From Chitinibacter sp. SCUT-21 (lineage in GTDB: Bacteria; Pseudomonadota; Gammaproteobacteria; Burkholderiales; Chitinibacteraceae), in NCBI GenBank assembly GCA_041874755.1, contig CP102611.1:1550001-1614000 (forward strand): a DNA stretch of 64,000 nt, written 5' to 3'. The notes under the pieces are model-generated. The model saw nothing but the letters and a program-made list of their open reading frames with translations, was not told the DNA's origin and made no database searches. A program made the position numbers and the translations under genes. Positions 17,203 to 29,069 of this stretch are shown here, piece by piece (positions within the stretch are counted from its first letter, which is position 1; each line of letters starts with the position of its first letter).

Positions 17203-20200
17203 TTAGTCTTTCAACAAGGCATCGAGCTTGGCGACTTTTGGTTTCACCAACCAGAAGTAATCCACGGCTTCGTCGAAGTTCGCCAGCAGCTCAGCCGCTT
17301 TGCTAGAACCTGTCAGATCAGCGTGCGCTTTGATCTTGTCTTTCAAGAACGCACGAATCGCGCCATAAGCTTCGCCATTGATCAGATTCGTGTCGATCAA
17401 TTCGTTGTTGTAGCGGTAAGCGAATTTCTGCGTTGGATCGTAAACCAGCGCAAAACCGCCAGTCATACCCGCGCCGAAGTTGTAGCCGGTTTCACCCAGT
17501 ACCACTACGCAGCCGCCAGTCATGTATTCACAACCATGGTCGCCCACGCCTTCAACAATCGCTGTCGCGCCTGAGTTACGCACCGCGAAACGCTCGCCGG
17601 CCATACCTGCGGCGTACAACTCACCGCCGGTCGCGCCGTACAGACACGTGTTACCAACGATGGTTGCTTCGTGCGACGCAAACTCGCTGCCTTTTGGTGG
17701 GTAGATCACGACTTTACCGCCGTTCATACCTTTACCAACGTAGTCGTTAGCATCACCCGCCAATTCGATCGTCAGACCTTTGGCATTCCACACACCCAGC
17801 GATTGACCAGCAGAGCCATTCAGTTTGATGTGCAATGAACCATCAGCCAAACCCGCCGCGCCGTGCGCTTTAGCGATCTCGCCTGACAAACGCGCACCGA
17901 TCGAGCGGTGAATATTGCGTACATCGTATTCAAAGCTCTGCTTAGTACCGGCTTTGATACCTGCCAATGCATCACGCACCATTTCTTCAGCCAACTCGCC
18001 TTTATCGAACGACGGGTTGCTCGCTTCAACGCAGAAGCGTGGCACTGAATCTGGCGTTGTACCTTGGCTCAGCAAGGCGCTCATCGCCAATTTTTTCTGT
18101 TTCTCAGTCGCGCCTTCGATCAAGCCGAGCAATTCAGTGCGGCCAACCAAGTCTTCGAATTTGCGGATACCCAAGGCAGCCATCAATTCGCGAGTTTCTT
18201 GCGCGATAAAGGTAAAGTAATTCACGACCATTTCTGGCAAACCGATGAAGTACTTGCTACGCAGTTTGATTTCTTGCGTTGCAACGCCGGTCGCGCAGTT
18301 GTTCAAGTGGCAAATCCGCAAGAATTTACAACCCAGCGCCACCATCGGGCCAGTACCGAAGCCGAAGCTCTCAGCACCCATGATCGCCGCTTTCACCACG
18401 TCCATACCGGTTTTCAGGCCACCATCAGCCTGAACGCGTACGCGGCCACGCAGACCATTAGCACGCAATACTTGCTGCGCTTCGGTCAAGCCCAACTCGA
18501 ACGGCGAACCTGCGTATTTCACAGAGGCCAGAGGCGACGCAGCAGTACCGCCGTCATAACCCGAAATCGTGATCAAGTCAGCGTAGGCTTTCGCTACACC
18601 AGCCGCAATCGTACCCACGCCAGGCTCGGCAACCAGTTTCACCGATACCAGCGCTTCAGGATTTACTTGTTTCAAGTCGAAAATCAGCTGAGCCAAGTCT
18701 TCGATCGAGTAAATATCGTGGTGCGGCGGCGGAGAAATCAGGCTGATGCCTGGTTTGCTGTGACGCAGTTTCGCGATCAATGGCGATACTTTGTCGCCTG
18801 GCAACTGGCCACCTTCACCCGGTTTTGCACCTTGCGCCACTTTAATCTGCAGTACTTCAGCATTGACGAGGTAGTGCGGTGTAACACCGAAACGACCTGA
18901 CGCAACCTGCTTGATTTTTGACATTTTCGGTGTGCCGTAGCGAGCTTCGTCCTCACCACCTTCACCCGAGTTAGAGCGCGCGCCCAAACGGTGCATACCT
19001 TCAGCCAAGGCTTCGTGCGCTTCAGGGCTCAAGGCACCCAAAGACATACCCGCCGAGTCAAAGCGCTTCACGATGCTTTCAAGCGGCTCAACTTCATCAA
19101 GCGAAATTGATTTGGCAGGGTCGATTTGCAGCGCCATCAGGTCGCGCAACATCGCCACTGGGCGTTTGTTCACCAGATCAGCGTATTGTTTGTACGCTTT
19201 GTAGTCGCCGTTTTGGACTGCCTTTTGCAGCGCCATCACCACGTCTGGGTTGTACGCGTGGTATTCCTCGCCGAACACATACTTGAGCAAACCACCTTGC
19301 GCCAATGGACGCATTGGGTTGAAGGCCAGCTTGTTCAATTTAGCTTGGTCGTCTTGGAAATCGCCGAAGTTCGCACCAGAAATACGCGATACCGTGCCAG
19401 TTAAGCACAGATCGATTACTTCTTCACCGATGCCTACGCCTTCAAACAATTGCGAGCCGCGGTATGAAGCGATGGTCGAAATACCCATCTTCGACAAGAT
19501 CTTCATCAGACCTTTGTTGATACCTTTGCGGAAGTTATTCGCCGCTTTTTCCAGCGAGTATTCGATCTGGCCCATTTCGATCAATTCTTTGATCGTCTGG
19601 TAAGCCAAATATGGAACAACAGCTGTCGCACCGTAACCGATCAAACAAGCGAAGTGGTGCGGATCGCGTGTCGTCGCGGTTTCAACAATGATATTGGTTT
19701 TGCAACGCAAACCGGCGTTGATCAAGCCGTGGTGAACCGCGCCCACTGCAAACAGCGCAGGAATCGGCAAGCGGCCTTTAGCGATGTTTTTGTCTGACAA
19801 CACTACAATCACGGTGCCGTCGTTTTTCACGCTAGCGAGCACATCAGCAGTCAATTTTTCAATCGCCGCTTTCAGCGTCAAGCTGGCTGCATCAAAACAG
19901 ATTTCAAAACGCGCAGCTTTGAAGTCTGGGTCGTTCTGGCCAACGATGGCGTCGAATTTATCAGTCGACAAGACTGGCGACGTCACTTCCAAGCGTTTTG
20001 CATGGCTTGGGCCGTCTTCAAACAGATTGCGCTCTGGGCCAAAGCAAGTGTTCAGCGACATCACAATCGCTTCACGGATCGGGTCGATCGGTGGGTTGGT
20101 TACTTGCGCGAATTGCTGACGCAGGTAATCGAATGGAGAACGTACTTTTTCTGACAATACCGCCATTGGCGTGTCGTCACCCATCGAGCCAATCGCTTCT

Positions 20201-21651
20201 TGGCCATCTGCCGCCAAGACGCGCAGAATTTGGTCGCGCTCTTCAAACGTCAATTGGAATTGTTTTTGGTAGGTCAACAAAGTTGCCTTATCCATTTCTT
20301 CCAATGGTTTGTTGTCTTCAGCCATTTCCAAATGGTTGGCGTGCTCTTTGAGCCATGTGCGGTATGGCTGAGCAGATTTGAGTTTATTGTCGATGGTTTC
20401 GGTATCGATAAACTCGCCTGTTTTCAGGTTAACAGCAACGATTTGGCCCGGTTTTACGCGGCCTTTTTTCACTACGTCTTCAGGTTTGTAACCCCAAACG
20501 CCAATTTCCGATGCAATCGTGATGTGGCGATCTTTGGTGATTACATAGCGCGCTGGGCGCAAGCCGTTACGGTCAAGCGCACAACCAGCGTAGTCGCCAG
20601 CGGCCCAAACGATACCAGCTGGACCATCCCATGGCTCCATATGCAGCGAGTTGTATTCGTAGAACGCGCGCAGATCACGATCATTCGAGTCTACGTTTTG
20701 CCAAGCTGGAGGCACCAGCAAACGGAAGGCGCGGAATACATCCACACCGCCGAGCACGAGGCTTTCGAGCATATTGTCCAAACTCATCGAGTCTGAACCA
20801 TTAGTTTGTACGATAGGGCGGATCGCGTCCATGTCCAGCTTATCGCTATCCATGATCGCTTCACGCGCTTTAGCCCACGCGCGGTTACCCGTCAGCGTGT
20901 TGATCTCGCCGTTGTGTGCGAGGAAACGGAATGGCTGAGCCAATTTCCATTGTGGCCAAGTATTGGTCGAGAAACGTTGGTGGTATACCGCCAAGCTTGA
21001 AGCGAAACGCTCGTCTTTCAAGTCGAGGTAGAACACAGGCAGGTTTTCAGGCGTCACCAAGCCTTTGTATGACATCACGTACGGGTTCAGCGTCGGGATG
21101 TAGAAATCTTTGTCGCCCGCGTTGGCTTTTTCGGCCAAGCGACGCGCTTGATAGAGTTTGCGCGCAAATTCCAGCTCATCCAGACCCGCTGGGGCATTCA
21201 CGAAAATTTGCTTGATCGATGGCAATGAGGCCATCGCGGCTTCGCCGAGCGCATCTAGGTTCACAGGAACGTCACGTACACCTGCTACAGTCAGGCCTTG
21301 ACTTTCAACCGCAGACACCAAGTTCGAAATTGATTGTGCACAGGTATCTTTATCCAGAGCAGCAAATACAAGGCCTGCAGTAAATTGCTCAGCCAGGGTA
21401 TAGCCATTGTCTTGAGCTACGGCTTGCAAAAAACCTGTCGGCTTGCGGAACAAAAGACCACAGCCATCACCTGACTTGCCATCAGCAGCAACCGCACCGC
21501 GGTGTGTCAAACAGGCCAGAGAATTAATCGCAGTCGATACCAGCCAATGCGACGGTTTATCATCCATCTGCGCGATCAAACCGAAGCCGCAGCTATCTTG
21601 CTCGAACTGCGGGCGGTACAACGTGCCTTCTAACCAGCTTTGTCTATCCAT
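17203..21651 (-). CDS. gltB: Glutamate synthase large subunit (first copy)
   Basis: GltB makes two glutamates from glutamine and 2-oxoglutarate. The 1482-residue protein has Cys21 after a short propeptide (EQDSCGFGLIAQ) as the N-terminal glutaminase nucleophile, [15 protein letters not shown] and the FMN-barrel segment [19 protein letters not shown], cluster cysteines in CKFLRICHLNNCATGVATQ, and the C-terminal glycine-rich beta-helix (GDANDYVGKGMNGGKV). It resembles the enterobacterial form. The start was set at the ATG at 21651 with AAGGG upstream; an in-frame TTG lies at 21675. It forms an operon with gltD; a second, different pair lies at 22913-29016. Confidence 0.95.
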   Translation of the reverse strand: MDRQSWLEGTLYRPQFEQDSCGFGLIAQMDDKPSHWLVSTAINSLACLTHRGAVAADGKSGDGCGLLFRKPTGFLQAVAQDNGYTLAEQFTAGLVFAALDKDTCAQSISNLVSAVESQGLTVAGVRDVPVNLDALGEAAMASLPSIKQIFVNAPAGLDELEFARKLYQARRLAEKANAGDKDFYIPTLNPYVMSYKGLVTPENLPVFYLDLKDERFASSLAVYHQRFSTNTWPQWKLAQPFRFLAHNGEINTLTGNRAWAKAREAIMDSDKLDMDAIRPIVQTNGSDSMSLDNMLESLVLGGVDVFRAFRLLVPPAWQNVDSNDRDLRAFYEYNSLHMEPWDGPAGIVWAAGDYAGCALDRNGLRPARYVITKDRHITIASEIGVWGYKPEDVVKKGRVKPGQIVAVNLKTGEFIDTETIDNKLKSAQPYRTWLKEHANHLEMAEDNKPLEEMDKATLLTYQKQFQLTFEERDQILRVLAADGQEAIGSMGDDTPMAVLSEKVRSPFDYLRQQFAQVTNPPIDPIREAIVMSLNTCFGPERNLFEDGPSHAKRLEVTSPVLSTDKFDAIVGQNDPDFKAARFEICFDAASLTLKAAIEKLTADVLASVKNDGTVIVVLSDKNIAKGRLPIPALFAVGAVHHGLINAGLRCKTNIIVETATTRDPHHFACLIGYGATAVVPYLAYQTIKELIEMGQIEYSLEKAANNFRKGINKGLMKILSKMGISTIASYRGSQLFEGVGIGEEVIDLCLTGTVSRISGANFGDFQDDQAKLNKLAFNPMRPLAQGGLLKYVFGEEYHAYNPDVVMALQKAVQNGDYKAYKQYADLVNKRPVAMLRDLMALQIDPAKSISLDEVEPLESIVKRFDSAGMSLGALSPEAHEALAEGMHRLGARSNSGEGGEDEARYGTPKMSKIKQVASGRFGVTPHYLVNAEVLQIKVAQGAKPGEGGQLPGDKVSPLIAKLRHSKPGISLISPPPHHDIYSIEDLAQLIFDLKQVNPEALVSVKLVAEPGVGTIAAGVAKAYADLITISGYDGGTAASPLASVKYAGSPFELGLTEAQQVLRANGLRGRVRVQADGGLKTGMDVVKAAIMGAESFGFGTGPMVALGCKFLRICHLNNCATGVATQEIKLRSKYFIGLPEMVVNYFTFIAQETRELMAALGIRKFEDLVGRTELLGLIEGATEKQKKLAMSALLSQGTTPDSVPRFCVEASNPSFDKGELAEEMVRDALAGIKAGTKQSFEYDVRNIHRSIGARLSGEIAKAHGAAGLADGSLHIKLNGSAGQSLGVWNAKGLTIELAGDANDYVGKGMNGGKVVIYPPKGSEFASHEATIVGNTCLYGATGGELYAAGMAGERFAVRNSGATAIVEGVGDHGCEYMTGGCVVVLGETGYNFGAGMTGGFALVYDPTQKFAYRYNNELIDTNLINGEAYGAIRAFLKDKIKAHADLTGSSKAAELLANFDEAVDYFWLVKPKVAKLDALLKD

Positions 21652-21902
21652 CACAACGGAACCCTTAAAAGCCAAAAAACAAACCCACTAGGGATTGACC
21701 CTAGTCAAGCGAAAGGGCTTGATTCTAGCTTTTAAGAGTGCTAAACGCAACCCAAGAGAAGTCAAACTGGACAATCGGGAAAAACCCTGAACGGCTTTGA
21801 GATTTACTTTTACACACAAAGTAATAAATAGCGACAGCCCAGGTTAAGCCAAGCATCTACGACCGATCAACGCTAGGCAATTAGAGTTAAAACAAACACA
21901 TC

Positions 21903-21928
21903 AAAAAAACAAAGCCCCCTTGCGGGGG
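21903..21928 (-). terminator. Intrinsic terminator of the 21936 gene
   Basis: Minus strand: stem CCCCC / GGGGG with loop GCAA, followed by CTTTGTTTTTTT. Confidence 0.8.
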
Positions 21929-21935
21929 TCTAGTT

Positions 21936-22256
21936 TTAGCGACGCTTAGTCGCTTCGCTGCGCTCAATCGCAATCGCGATCAGGTAATGCACCAAATCTC
22001 GATCGTGCCCGATCACATCCACACAGGCTTGGCGTAGGCGATCGACCAAAAATTTCTCAGGCGAATCGATCACGCGCTTGAAGCGGTTGTATTTGAATTT
22101 TGAATCGCCAACGATTTCTTCCAACTGCGCCAAACGCTCGGGCTGATTATTACGCAAGCGGTACAGCTTACTTTTGGCCGCCACTTTGCGATCGTGATTC
22201 GGGCGCAGAATCACATGCCAATTTGCAGGGATTTCTTGCTCTGTTTGCTCTGTCAT
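21936..22256 (-). CDS. Small conserved protein of unknown function, 106 residues
   Basis: This soluble, highly charged protein begins MTEQTEQEIPANWHVILRPN and contains KSKLYRLRNNQPERLAQLEE and FKRVIDSPEKFLVDRLRQA, probably all helical, with a basic tail ATKRR. There is no signal peptide, membrane span or metal motif. It lies upstream of the first gltB on the same strand but is separated from it by its own terminator, so it is not part of that operon. The neat terminator supports a real gene. I do not recognise the family. Confidence 0.75.
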   Translation of the reverse strand: MTEQTEQEIPANWHVILRPNHDRKVAAKSKLYRLRNNQPERLAQLEEIVGDSKFKYNRFKRVIDSPEKFLVDRLRQACVDVIGHDRDLVHYLIAIAIERSEATKRR

Positions 22257-22376
22257 TATCTTTACTCAATAGCGTTGATTAAGCATGTTACTTGATTCAA
22301 CCCGACAAAAATAGCCTCAAAAATCCAGCAGCTCGATCATCCACGATACACCTGAAAGAATTCGGCTGAACTTAGT

Positions 22377-22402
22377 GTGAATTCAACTATGCTGTAATTC
22401 AC
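22377..22402 (+). promoter_or_regulatory. Inverted repeat upstream of the second BLUF gene
   Basis: GTGAATT (22377-22383) and AATTCAC (22396-22402) form perfect 7-bp arms about 40 bp before the ATG. GAACTT at 22368-22373, an ECF-like -35 word, lies just upstream, but no matching -10 was recognised. It is a candidate operator only. Confidence 0.35.
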
Positions 22403-22442
22403 CTACGGCAACCATACCATCTAGCGTTAGGGGACGATCAAA

Positions 22443-22856
22443 ATGTATTTAATGCGTTTAATTTATGTCAGCCAAATCTCTGAACACTTTAAGCCCGAAG
22501 ATATTGAGCATATTTTGCATAGCGCCAGAAAAAACAATGCACAATTTAATATCACTGGCGCTTTGTTTTTCAACCCAAAATTCTTTTTACAGTGCATTGA
22601 AGGTTCTCGCTCATCGGTCAACAAAACCTACAAAAACATCCTTAACGATGAACGGCACTGCAATATAATTCAGTTGCAATATCAAGAAATTGAACATCGC
22701 GATTTTTCGGCATGGTCAATGGGATATGTACCCGACTCAAGCAGACTCGCTCCCATCATCGCAAGCTACTCAAGTGGCAACGCACTTGACCCCTACACCA
22801 TGAGCGGCGCAAGTTGCTACCAGCTATTGCTCGCCTTGAAAAACGCCATGTCATAA
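22443..22856 (+). CDS. Short BLUF-domain blue-light photoreceptor (second copy)
   Basis: This 137-residue stand-alone BLUF protein has flavin-site residues Tyr8 (LIYVS), Asn32 (KNNAQFNITG), Gln50 (FFLQCIEG), and Trp91 and Met93 (FSAWSMG). It shares the pattern LEGSRS..VN..Y..I..D.RH with the BLUF at 5098 but is clearly diverged, so this is an old duplication or a separate acquisition. AGGGG precedes the first ATG; Met4 is an alternative start. It is monocistronic, with its own upstream inverted repeat and a strong terminator, and lies between the two glutamate synthase operons. The partner protein is unknown. Confidence 0.92.
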   Translation: MYLMRLIYVSQISEHFKPEDIEHILHSARKNNAQFNITGALFFNPKFFLQCIEGSRSSVNKTYKNILNDERHCNIIQLQYQEIEHRDFSAWSMGYVPDSSRLAPIIASYSSGNALDPYTMSGASCYQLLLALKNAMS

Positions 22857-22869
22857 GCCATCTGGTAAT

Positions 22870-22898
22870 AAAAAAGCGGGCATTCTGCCCGCTTTTTT
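22870..22898. terminator. Bidirectional terminator, BLUF gene and second gltD
   Basis: AAAAAAGCGGGCA / TGCCCGCTTTTTT with a 3-nt loop; A and T runs on both sides. It separates convergent genes. Confidence 0.9.
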
Positions 22899-22912
22899 CT
22901 GCGCCGCACCAA

Positions 22913-24376
22913 TTAGCGGGGCAAATTACTGCTCCCCATTAAATAGGCATCAACCTCACGCGCAGCCTGACGGCCTTCACGAATCGCCCACACCACCAGC
23001 GATTGACCACGACGCACGTCACCCGCAGCGAATACTTTCGCGACGCTGGTTTGATAGCAACCCGCACCGTCCGTTGTCGCCTTGGCATTGCCACGTGCGT
23101 CTTTTTCCACACCGAAGCTATCGAGCAAACTCGTCACTGGATTAGTGAAACCCATCGCTAGGAACACCAAATCAGCTTTCAGTTCAAACTCGCTACCAGC
23201 GATTGGCGTCGGCTTGCCGTCTTTCCATTCCAAACGAACCAATTTCACCGCTTTCAGTACGCCATTCTCGCCAACGAACTCTTGCGTTTGCACGGCAAAA
23301 TCGCGTTCAACGCCTTCTTCATGGCTGCTTGAGGTACGCAGTTTCACCGGCCAGTATGGCCACACGATGGATTTGTTTTCTTGCTCGGGCGGCATAGGCA
23401 TCAGTTCAAGCTGAGTTACGCTGGCTGCGCCGTGGCGGTTGCTCGTACCCACGCAATCGCTCCCGGTATCACCACCACCGATTACGACAACATGCTTGTC
23501 CTTCGCATTGATCGGGTTCGCCGCGCCACCGACGTTTTGCTTGTTTTGCGCGATCAGCAATTCCAGCGCGAAATGCACGCCTTTGAGTTCACGACCCGGC
23601 ACCGGCAAATCACGCGGCACTTCGGCACCACCGGCCAAAATCACCGCATCAAATTCAGCTTCCAACTCAGCAGGAGTAACGACCGTTTTAGCATCATTAA
23701 CAATACCCTTAGGTATATCGTTAGAGCCAACTACCGTATTAGTCTTGAAGGCAATACCTTCGAACTGCATTTGCTCGATACGGCGATCAATCACTTCGGC
23801 TTCCAGTTTGAAATCCGGAATACCATAGCGTAGCAAGCCACCGACCGCGTCGTTTTTCTCGAAGACGGTCACCGAATGCCCCACGCGTGCAAGCTGCTGC
23901 GCTGCGGCCAAGCCAGCCGGGCCAGAGCCAACAATGGCAACCTTCTTGCCCGTTTTTACTTTGGCTGGCTGCGGCGTAATCCAGCCGTTTTCCCAGCCTT
24001 TGTCGATAATTGCGCGCTCGATCGACTTAATACCGACCGGATCAGCATTAATACCCAAGGTACAGGCCGCTTCACACGGAGCTGGACACACACGACCGGT
24101 AAATTCGGGGAAGTTATTCGTCGATAGCAGCACATTCAGCGCATTTTGCCAGTCTTGTTGATACACCAGATCGTTAAAATCGGGGATCACATTATTGACT
24201 GGACAGCCGTTATTACAGAACGGGATCCCGCAATCCATACAACGCGCGCCTTGCAACTTGGCCGATGCGTCATCGAGGGCCGGAACAAATTCGCGGTAGT
24301 GCTTTAGGCGCTGCGCAACGGGCTCGTAGCTGTCTTTTACGCGTTCGATTTCCAGAAAACCTGTTGGCTTACCCAT
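22913..24376 (-). CDS. gltD: Glutamate synthase small subunit (second copy)
   Basis: The 487-residue NADPH-dependent small subunit begins [20 protein letters not shown]. It has cluster cysteines [20 protein letters not shown] and [13 protein letters not shown], the FAD site [17 protein letters not shown] and the NADPH site [13 protein letters not shown]. It differs throughout from the gltD at 15681, for example in the N-terminus and an extra [13 protein letters not shown] segment, and is of the type usual in betaproteobacteria. Its ATG overlaps the gltB stop by one base (TAATG), so the pair is translationally coupled. It ends at the bidirectional terminator. Confidence 0.95.
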   Translation of the reverse strand: MGKPTGFLEIERVKDSYEPVAQRLKHYREFVPALDDASAKLQGARCMDCGIPFCNNGCPVNNVIPDFNDLVYQQDWQNALNVLLSTNNFPEFTGRVCPAPCEAACTLGINADPVGIKSIERAIIDKGWENGWITPQPAKVKTGKKVAIVGSGPAGLAAAQQLARVGHSVTVFEKNDAVGGLLRYGIPDFKLEAEVIDRRIEQMQFEGIAFKTNTVVGSNDIPKGIVNDAKTVVTPAELEAEFDAVILAGGAEVPRDLPVPGRELKGVHFALELLIAQNKQNVGGAANPINAKDKHVVVIGGGDTGSDCVGTSNRHGAASVTQLELMPMPPEQENKSIVWPYWPVKLRTSSSHEEGVERDFAVQTQEFVGENGVLKAVKLVRLEWKDGKPTPIAGSEFELKADLVFLAMGFTNPVTSLLDSFGVEKDARGNAKATTDGAGCYQTSVAKVFAAGDVRRGQSLVVWAIREGRQAAREVDAYLMGSSNLPR

Positions 24377-27300
24377 TATGCGATCTCCTTCTGGGCAGTT
24401 TGTACTTTGGCTGCAGCCATTTCTTTCAGTGCGCGGCGATATTCGTTCGGGAATACTTTAACGAATGCGGTGCGGCTCTCAGCCCAATTCGCCAAAATCT
24501 CAGCGGCACGCACGCTACCTGTTAAGGCGGCGTGTTTTTCGATCAAGGCTTTGAGCTGAACTTCGTCGGCTATGCCATTGTGGAAAGGTTGCTCTTGGGC
24601 CTCAGCTAGCAACACACTTTCGAGTGCCACTTGCGCCATATTGCAACGACCTGCAAACACACCTTCCGGATCGTAAACGTAGGCGATACCACCCGACATC
24701 CCCGCCGCAAAGTTGCGGCCAGTATTGCCCAACACCACCACCGTGCCGCCGGTCATGTATTCACAACCGTGATCGCCTAGGCCTTCAACGACGGCCGTGG
24801 CGCCAGAATTGCGCACCGCGAAACGCTCGCCGCCGACACCAGCAAAGAACGCCTCACCCGCAATCGCACCGAACAGCACAGTATTGCCGACGATGATGTT
24901 TTCCCACGTTTTACCAACAAAGCTGGCGTCTGGGCGAATCACAATACGACCACCCGACAGGCCTTTACCCACGTAATCGTTGCCTTCGCCAGTCAGCGTG
25001 ATCGTGATACCCCGGGCAAGGAATGCCCCGAAACTCTGACCAGCCGTGCCTTGCAGGGCAATACGTAGCGTATCTTCCGGTAAACCGGTATGGCCGTAAC
25101 GGCGAGCCACTTCACCGGAGAGCATCGCACCAACGGTACGGTTGATGTTTTTGACGGCTAAGCTGATTTGCGTCACTTCACCACGCTCAAGCGCAGGTTT
25201 CGCTTTCGCAATCAATTCTTGGTCAAGTGCTTTGACTAAACCGTGATCTTGCGTTTCCGCATGCAGACGAGCGACCTCGGCTGGCATCTTCGGTTGATAG
25301 AAGATCTTGCTGAAATCGAGCCCCTTGGCTTTCCAATGCTCAACACCAGCTTGCTTATCGAGCAAATCAGAACGGCCGATCAAATCGTCAAACTTGCGAA
25401 TACCCATTTGCGCCATAATTTGGCGCGCCTCTTCGGCAACGAAGAAGAAGTAATTCACCACATGCTCAGGCTGACCTGAGAAGCGCTGACGCAATACGGG
25501 GTCTTGCGTTGCGACACCGACCGGGCAGGTATTGAGGTGACACTTGCGCATCATAATGCAACCCTCAACGACCAGCGGCGCTGTCGCAAAACCGAACTCG
25601 TCAGCGCCGAGCAGTGCGCCGATCACCACGTCGCGACCGGTTTTCATTTGGCCATCGACCTGCACACGAATCCGGCCACGCAGTTTATTCAGCACCAGCG
25701 TTTGCTGCGTTTCAGCCAAGCCCAACTCCCACGGTCCGCCGGCGTGTTTAATCGACGATTGTGGTGAAGCGCCGGTACCACCATCATGGCCCGCAATTAC
25801 TAAGTGATCGGCTTTGGCCTTCGATACACCGGCCGCTACCGTGCCAACACCGACTTCGGCAACTAGCTTGACGGAAATTGAGGCAACTGGATTGACATTT
25901 TTCAGATCGTGAATCAGCTGTGCCAAATCTTCGATCGAGTAAATATCATGGTGCGGCGGCGGCGAAATCAGGCCGACACCTGGCACTGAGTGACGCAATT
26001 TACCGATGTATTCCGAAACCTTATGGCCAGGCAGCTGACCACCCTCGCCCGGTTTCGCGCCTTGCGCCATCTTGATCTGGATTTGATCGGCATTCACAAG
26101 GTATTCAGTCGTAACGCCAAAACGGCCCGACGCCACCTGCTTGATCGCCGAGCGCAGGCTATCGCCTTCTTTAAACGTATAGTCGCGTTCAATGCGGTTT
26201 TTACCGATCACTTCGGATAGCGTTTGGCCTGCCTGCAGCGGCTTAAAGCGCGTTGCATCTTCACCGCCTTCACCGGTATTGGATTTACCGCCAATACGGT
26301 TCATCGCAATTGCTAGCGTTGAGTGCGCTTCGGTCGAGATCGAACCGAGCGACATCGCGCCAGTCGCAAAGCGTTTGACGATTTCGGCGGCAGATTCCAC
26401 TTCTTCCAAAGGTACTGGCGCACCAGCTGATTTAATCTCGAACAGGCCTCGCAGCGTTAAGTGGCGTTTGCTTTGATCGTTAATCAGCGCCGCGTATTCT
26501 TTGTACGTTGAGTACGAATTGCTGCGCGTTGCGTGCTGCAATTTGGCGATTGAATCTGGCGTCCACAAATGGTCTTCGCCACGAATACGGAAGGCATATT
26601 CGCCGCCGGCGTCGAGCATATTCGCCAGCACTGGGTCTGCGCCAAATGCGGCGGTATGCAAGCGCACCGCTTCTTCAGCGACTTCAAACAAGCCAATACC
26701 TTCAACATTGCTAGCCGTGCCAGTGAAGTATTTCTTCACAAATGATTTTTGCAGGCCAATCGCCTCAAAAATCTGCGCGCCGGTGTACGACATATAGGTC
26801 GAAATACCCATCTTCGACATTACTTTCAGTAAACCTTTGCCAACGCCTTTGATGAAGTTTTTCTGGTATTTGCTCGCCAGCTCTGCGTCACCCTCGGCCA
26901 AATCTGCGAGTGTCGCGAGAGTTAGGTATGGATACACTGCTTCGGCGCCATAACCACCGAGCAAGGCAAAGTGGTGCGTCTCACGCGCCGAACCGGTTTC
27001 GACCACCAAACCAGTGCTAGTACGCAGGCCGCGTTTCACCAAATGCTGGTGCACGGCTGAGGTTGCCAGCAGCGCAGGAATCGCTACATGCTCAGCATCC
27101 ATTTTGCGATCCGACACGATCAGGATGTTTGCACCTGATTTCACCGCGTCTTCCGCTTCGGCCACCAAGGACGCCAAACGCGCTTCAACGCCATTCTTGC
27201 CCCAAGCCGCTGGGTAGCAAATATCCAGCTCGTGCGAGTAGAACTTGCCGCTGGTGTATTGGCCGATATGGCGGATTTTTTCGAATTGCTTGCTGCTCAA

Positions 27301-29016
27301 AATCGGCTGCGCCACTTCCAAGCGAATCGGCGGGTTGATGTCGGTCGTGCCGAGCAGATTGGGTTTCGGGCCGATGAAAGACACCAGCGACATCACCATA
27401 TCTTCACGGATCGGGTCGATAGGTGGGTTGGTCACCTGCGCAAACAACTGCTTGAAGTAGTTGTATAGCGGCTTGTCTTTGCGCGACAGTACGGTCAACG
27501 CGGCGTCATTGCCCATCGAGCCAGTTGGCTCTTCACCACTCTTGGCCATAGGCTCGAGGATGAATTTAATGTCTTCTTGCGTGTAGCCAAACGCTTGCTG
27601 CAAATCGAGTAAATTACCGCTTGGCAATTGCGCTACAGCGTCTTCGGATTCGATGTCGTCCAATTTGACGCGGATTTTTTCGATCCATTCGCGATACGGT
27701 TTAGCATTGGACAGGCTGTCTTTCAGCTCTTTGTCATCAATAATGCGGCCTTGCTCCAAGTCGATTAGGAACATTTTGCCTGGCTGCAAACGCCATTTTT
27801 TATTGATGCGCTCGTCCGCAATTGGCAATACGCCCGATTCAGACGCCATCACGACCAAATCGTCGTTGGTCACCAAGTAGCGCGCTGGGCGCAGACCGTT
27901 ACGATCGAGCGTCGCGCCGATTTGACGACCATCGGTAAACGCCACTGCGGCGGGGCCATCCCATGGCTCCATCATCGCAGCGTGGTATTCGTAGAAGGCG
28001 CGACGTTTTTCGTCCATTTCGCCGTTCTTTTCCCACGCTTCGGGGATCATCATCATCATCGCTTGCGCGAGTGAATAGCCGCCCATCACCAACAATTCGA
28101 GCGCATTATCAAACGAGGCCGAGTCAGACTGGTTTGGATAAATTAGCGGCCAGATTTTATCGATGTCTTTACCCAACACTGGCGAGCTAATCGCTTTTTC
28201 ACGCGCGCGAATCCAGTTCACATTACCGCGCAGCGTGTTGATCTCGCCGTTGTGCGCGATATAGCGGAATGGGTGCGCCAAATCCCAAGTTGGGAAGGTA
28301 TTGGTCGAGAAGCGCTGATGCACCAAGGCCAGCGCCGAGATACAGGCAGGGTCTTGCAGATCGAGGTAGTACTCGCCGACTTGATCAGCGAGCAGCAAGC
28401 CTTTGTAGTTCAGCGTGCGTGCCGAGCAAGATGGAATGTAATACTCGCCGCCGTGTTTGAGTTTGAGCGCGCGAATCGCGTGTGAAGCGCGTTTGCGAAT
28501 GATATACAGCTTGCGTTCTAGCGCATCGGTCACCAGCACATCGTTGCCACGACCGATAAACAGTTGGCGAATCACTGGTTCGCTCGCCTTCACTAGCGGC
28601 GACATCGGCATCTCGTGATTCACTGGCACATCGCGCCAGCCCAAGACGATTTGCTTCTCGGCGCGCACCGCACGCTCAATTTCTTCTTCACAAGCTGCAC
28701 GCGCAGCAGGCTCTTGCGGCAAGAAACACATCGCCACGCCATAGTCGCCTACCGGAGGCAGAACAATACCCTGCCCCTGCATTTCTCTGCGCAGCAGAGT
28801 ATCAGGAATTTGGATCAAGATACCCGCACCATCACCCGCCAATGGGTCAGCACCGACCGCGCCACGATGGTCAATATTTTTTAGAATGAGCAAACCTTGC
28901 TCAATAATGCTATGGCTTTTTTGACCTTTGATGTGGGCCACAAAACCCACGCCACAGGCGTCGTGTTCATTCGCCGGGTCGTACATGCCCTGCGCGTCTG
29001 GTCGCTGTTCTAACAT
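24376..29016 (-). CDS. gltB: Glutamate synthase large subunit (second copy)
   Basis: The 1546-residue large subunit has Cys21 as nucleophile ([16 protein letters not shown]), [17 protein letters not shown] (an insertion absent from the first copy), [15 protein letters not shown], cluster cysteines in [19 protein letters not shown], and the glycine-rich C-terminal domain [16 protein letters not shown]. This is the form typical of betaproteobacteria and pseudomonads. The ATG at 29016 has GAGAGGA upstream; an in-frame TTG seven codons earlier was rejected. It lies in a coupled operon with gltD, and a candidate operator dyad sits 39 bp upstream. Confidence 0.95.
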   Translation of the reverse strand: MLEQRPDAQGMYDPANEHDACGVGFVAHIKGQKSHSIIEQGLLILKNIDHRGAVGADPLAGDGAGILIQIPDTLLRREMQGQGIVLPPVGDYGVAMCFLPQEPAARAACEEEIERAVRAEKQIVLGWRDVPVNHEMPMSPLVKASEPVIRQLFIGRGNDVLVTDALERKLYIIRKRASHAIRALKLKHGGEYYIPSCSARTLNYKGLLLADQVGEYYLDLQDPACISALALVHQRFSTNTFPTWDLAHPFRYIAHNGEINTLRGNVNWIRAREKAISSPVLGKDIDKIWPLIYPNQSDSASFDNALELLVMGGYSLAQAMMMMIPEAWEKNGEMDEKRRAFYEYHAAMMEPWDGPAAVAFTDGRQIGATLDRNGLRPARYLVTNDDLVVMASESGVLPIADERINKKWRLQPGKMFLIDLEQGRIIDDKELKDSLSNAKPYREWIEKIRVKLDDIESEDAVAQLPSGNLLDLQQAFGYTQEDIKFILEPMAKSGEEPTGSMGNDAALTVLSRKDKPLYNYFKQLFAQVTNPPIDPIREDMVMSLVSFIGPKPNLLGTTDINPPIRLEVAQPILSSKQFEKIRHIGQYTSGKFYSHELDICYPAAWGKNGVEARLASLVAEAEDAVKSGANILIVSDRKMDAEHVAIPALLATSAVHQHLVKRGLRTSTGLVVETGSARETHHFALLGGYGAEAVYPYLTLATLADLAEGDAELASKYQKNFIKGVGKGLLKVMSKMGISTYMSYTGAQIFEAIGLQKSFVKKYFTGTASNVEGIGLFEVAEEAVRLHTAAFGADPVLANMLDAGGEYAFRIRGEDHLWTPDSIAKLQHATRSNSYSTYKEYAALINDQSKRHLTLRGLFEIKSAGAPVPLEEVESAAEIVKRFATGAMSLGSISTEAHSTLAIAMNRIGGKSNTGEGGEDATRFKPLQAGQTLSEVIGKNRIERDYTFKEGDSLRSAIKQVASGRFGVTTEYLVNADQIQIKMAQGAKPGEGGQLPGHKVSEYIGKLRHSVPGVGLISPPPHHDIYSIEDLAQLIHDLKNVNPVASISVKLVAEVGVGTVAAGVSKAKADHLVIAGHDGGTGASPQSSIKHAGGPWELGLAETQQTLVLNKLRGRIRVQVDGQMKTGRDVVIGALLGADEFGFATAPLVVEGCIMMRKCHLNTCPVGVATQDPVLRQRFSGQPEHVVNYFFFVAEEARQIMAQMGIRKFDDLIGRSDLLDKQAGVEHWKAKGLDFSKIFYQPKMPAEVARLHAETQDHGLVKALDQELIAKAKPALERGEVTQISLAVKNINRTVGAMLSGEVARRYGHTGLPEDTLRIALQGTAGQSFGAFLARGITITLTGEGNDYVGKGLSGGRIVIRPDASFVGKTWENIIVGNTVLFGAIAGEAFFAGVGGERFAVRNSGATAVVEGLGDHGCEYMTGGTVVVLGNTGRNFAAGMSGGIAYVYDPEGVFAGRCNMAQVALESVLLAEAQEQPFHNGIADEVQLKALIEKHAALTGSVRAAEILANWAESRTAFVKVFPNEYRRALKEMAAAKVQTAQKEIA

Positions 29017-29054
29017 CCGCTCGTTTCCTCTCTGCAATCGTGCCTACGATGGGC

Positions 29055-29069
29055 TGTGCAAGCTGCACA
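29055..29069 (-). promoter_or_regulatory. Dyad upstream of the second gltB
   Basis: TGTGCA and TGCACA are separated by 3 bp, 39 bp before the ATG. The size fits a small dimeric regulator site, but no known consensus was matched. Confidence 0.3.

Noticed and set aside
18064..18900. 278-codon plus-strand frame inside gltB
   Set aside because: It is an antisense shadow of the first gltB; the composition follows the opposite strand's codons and there is no ribosome site.
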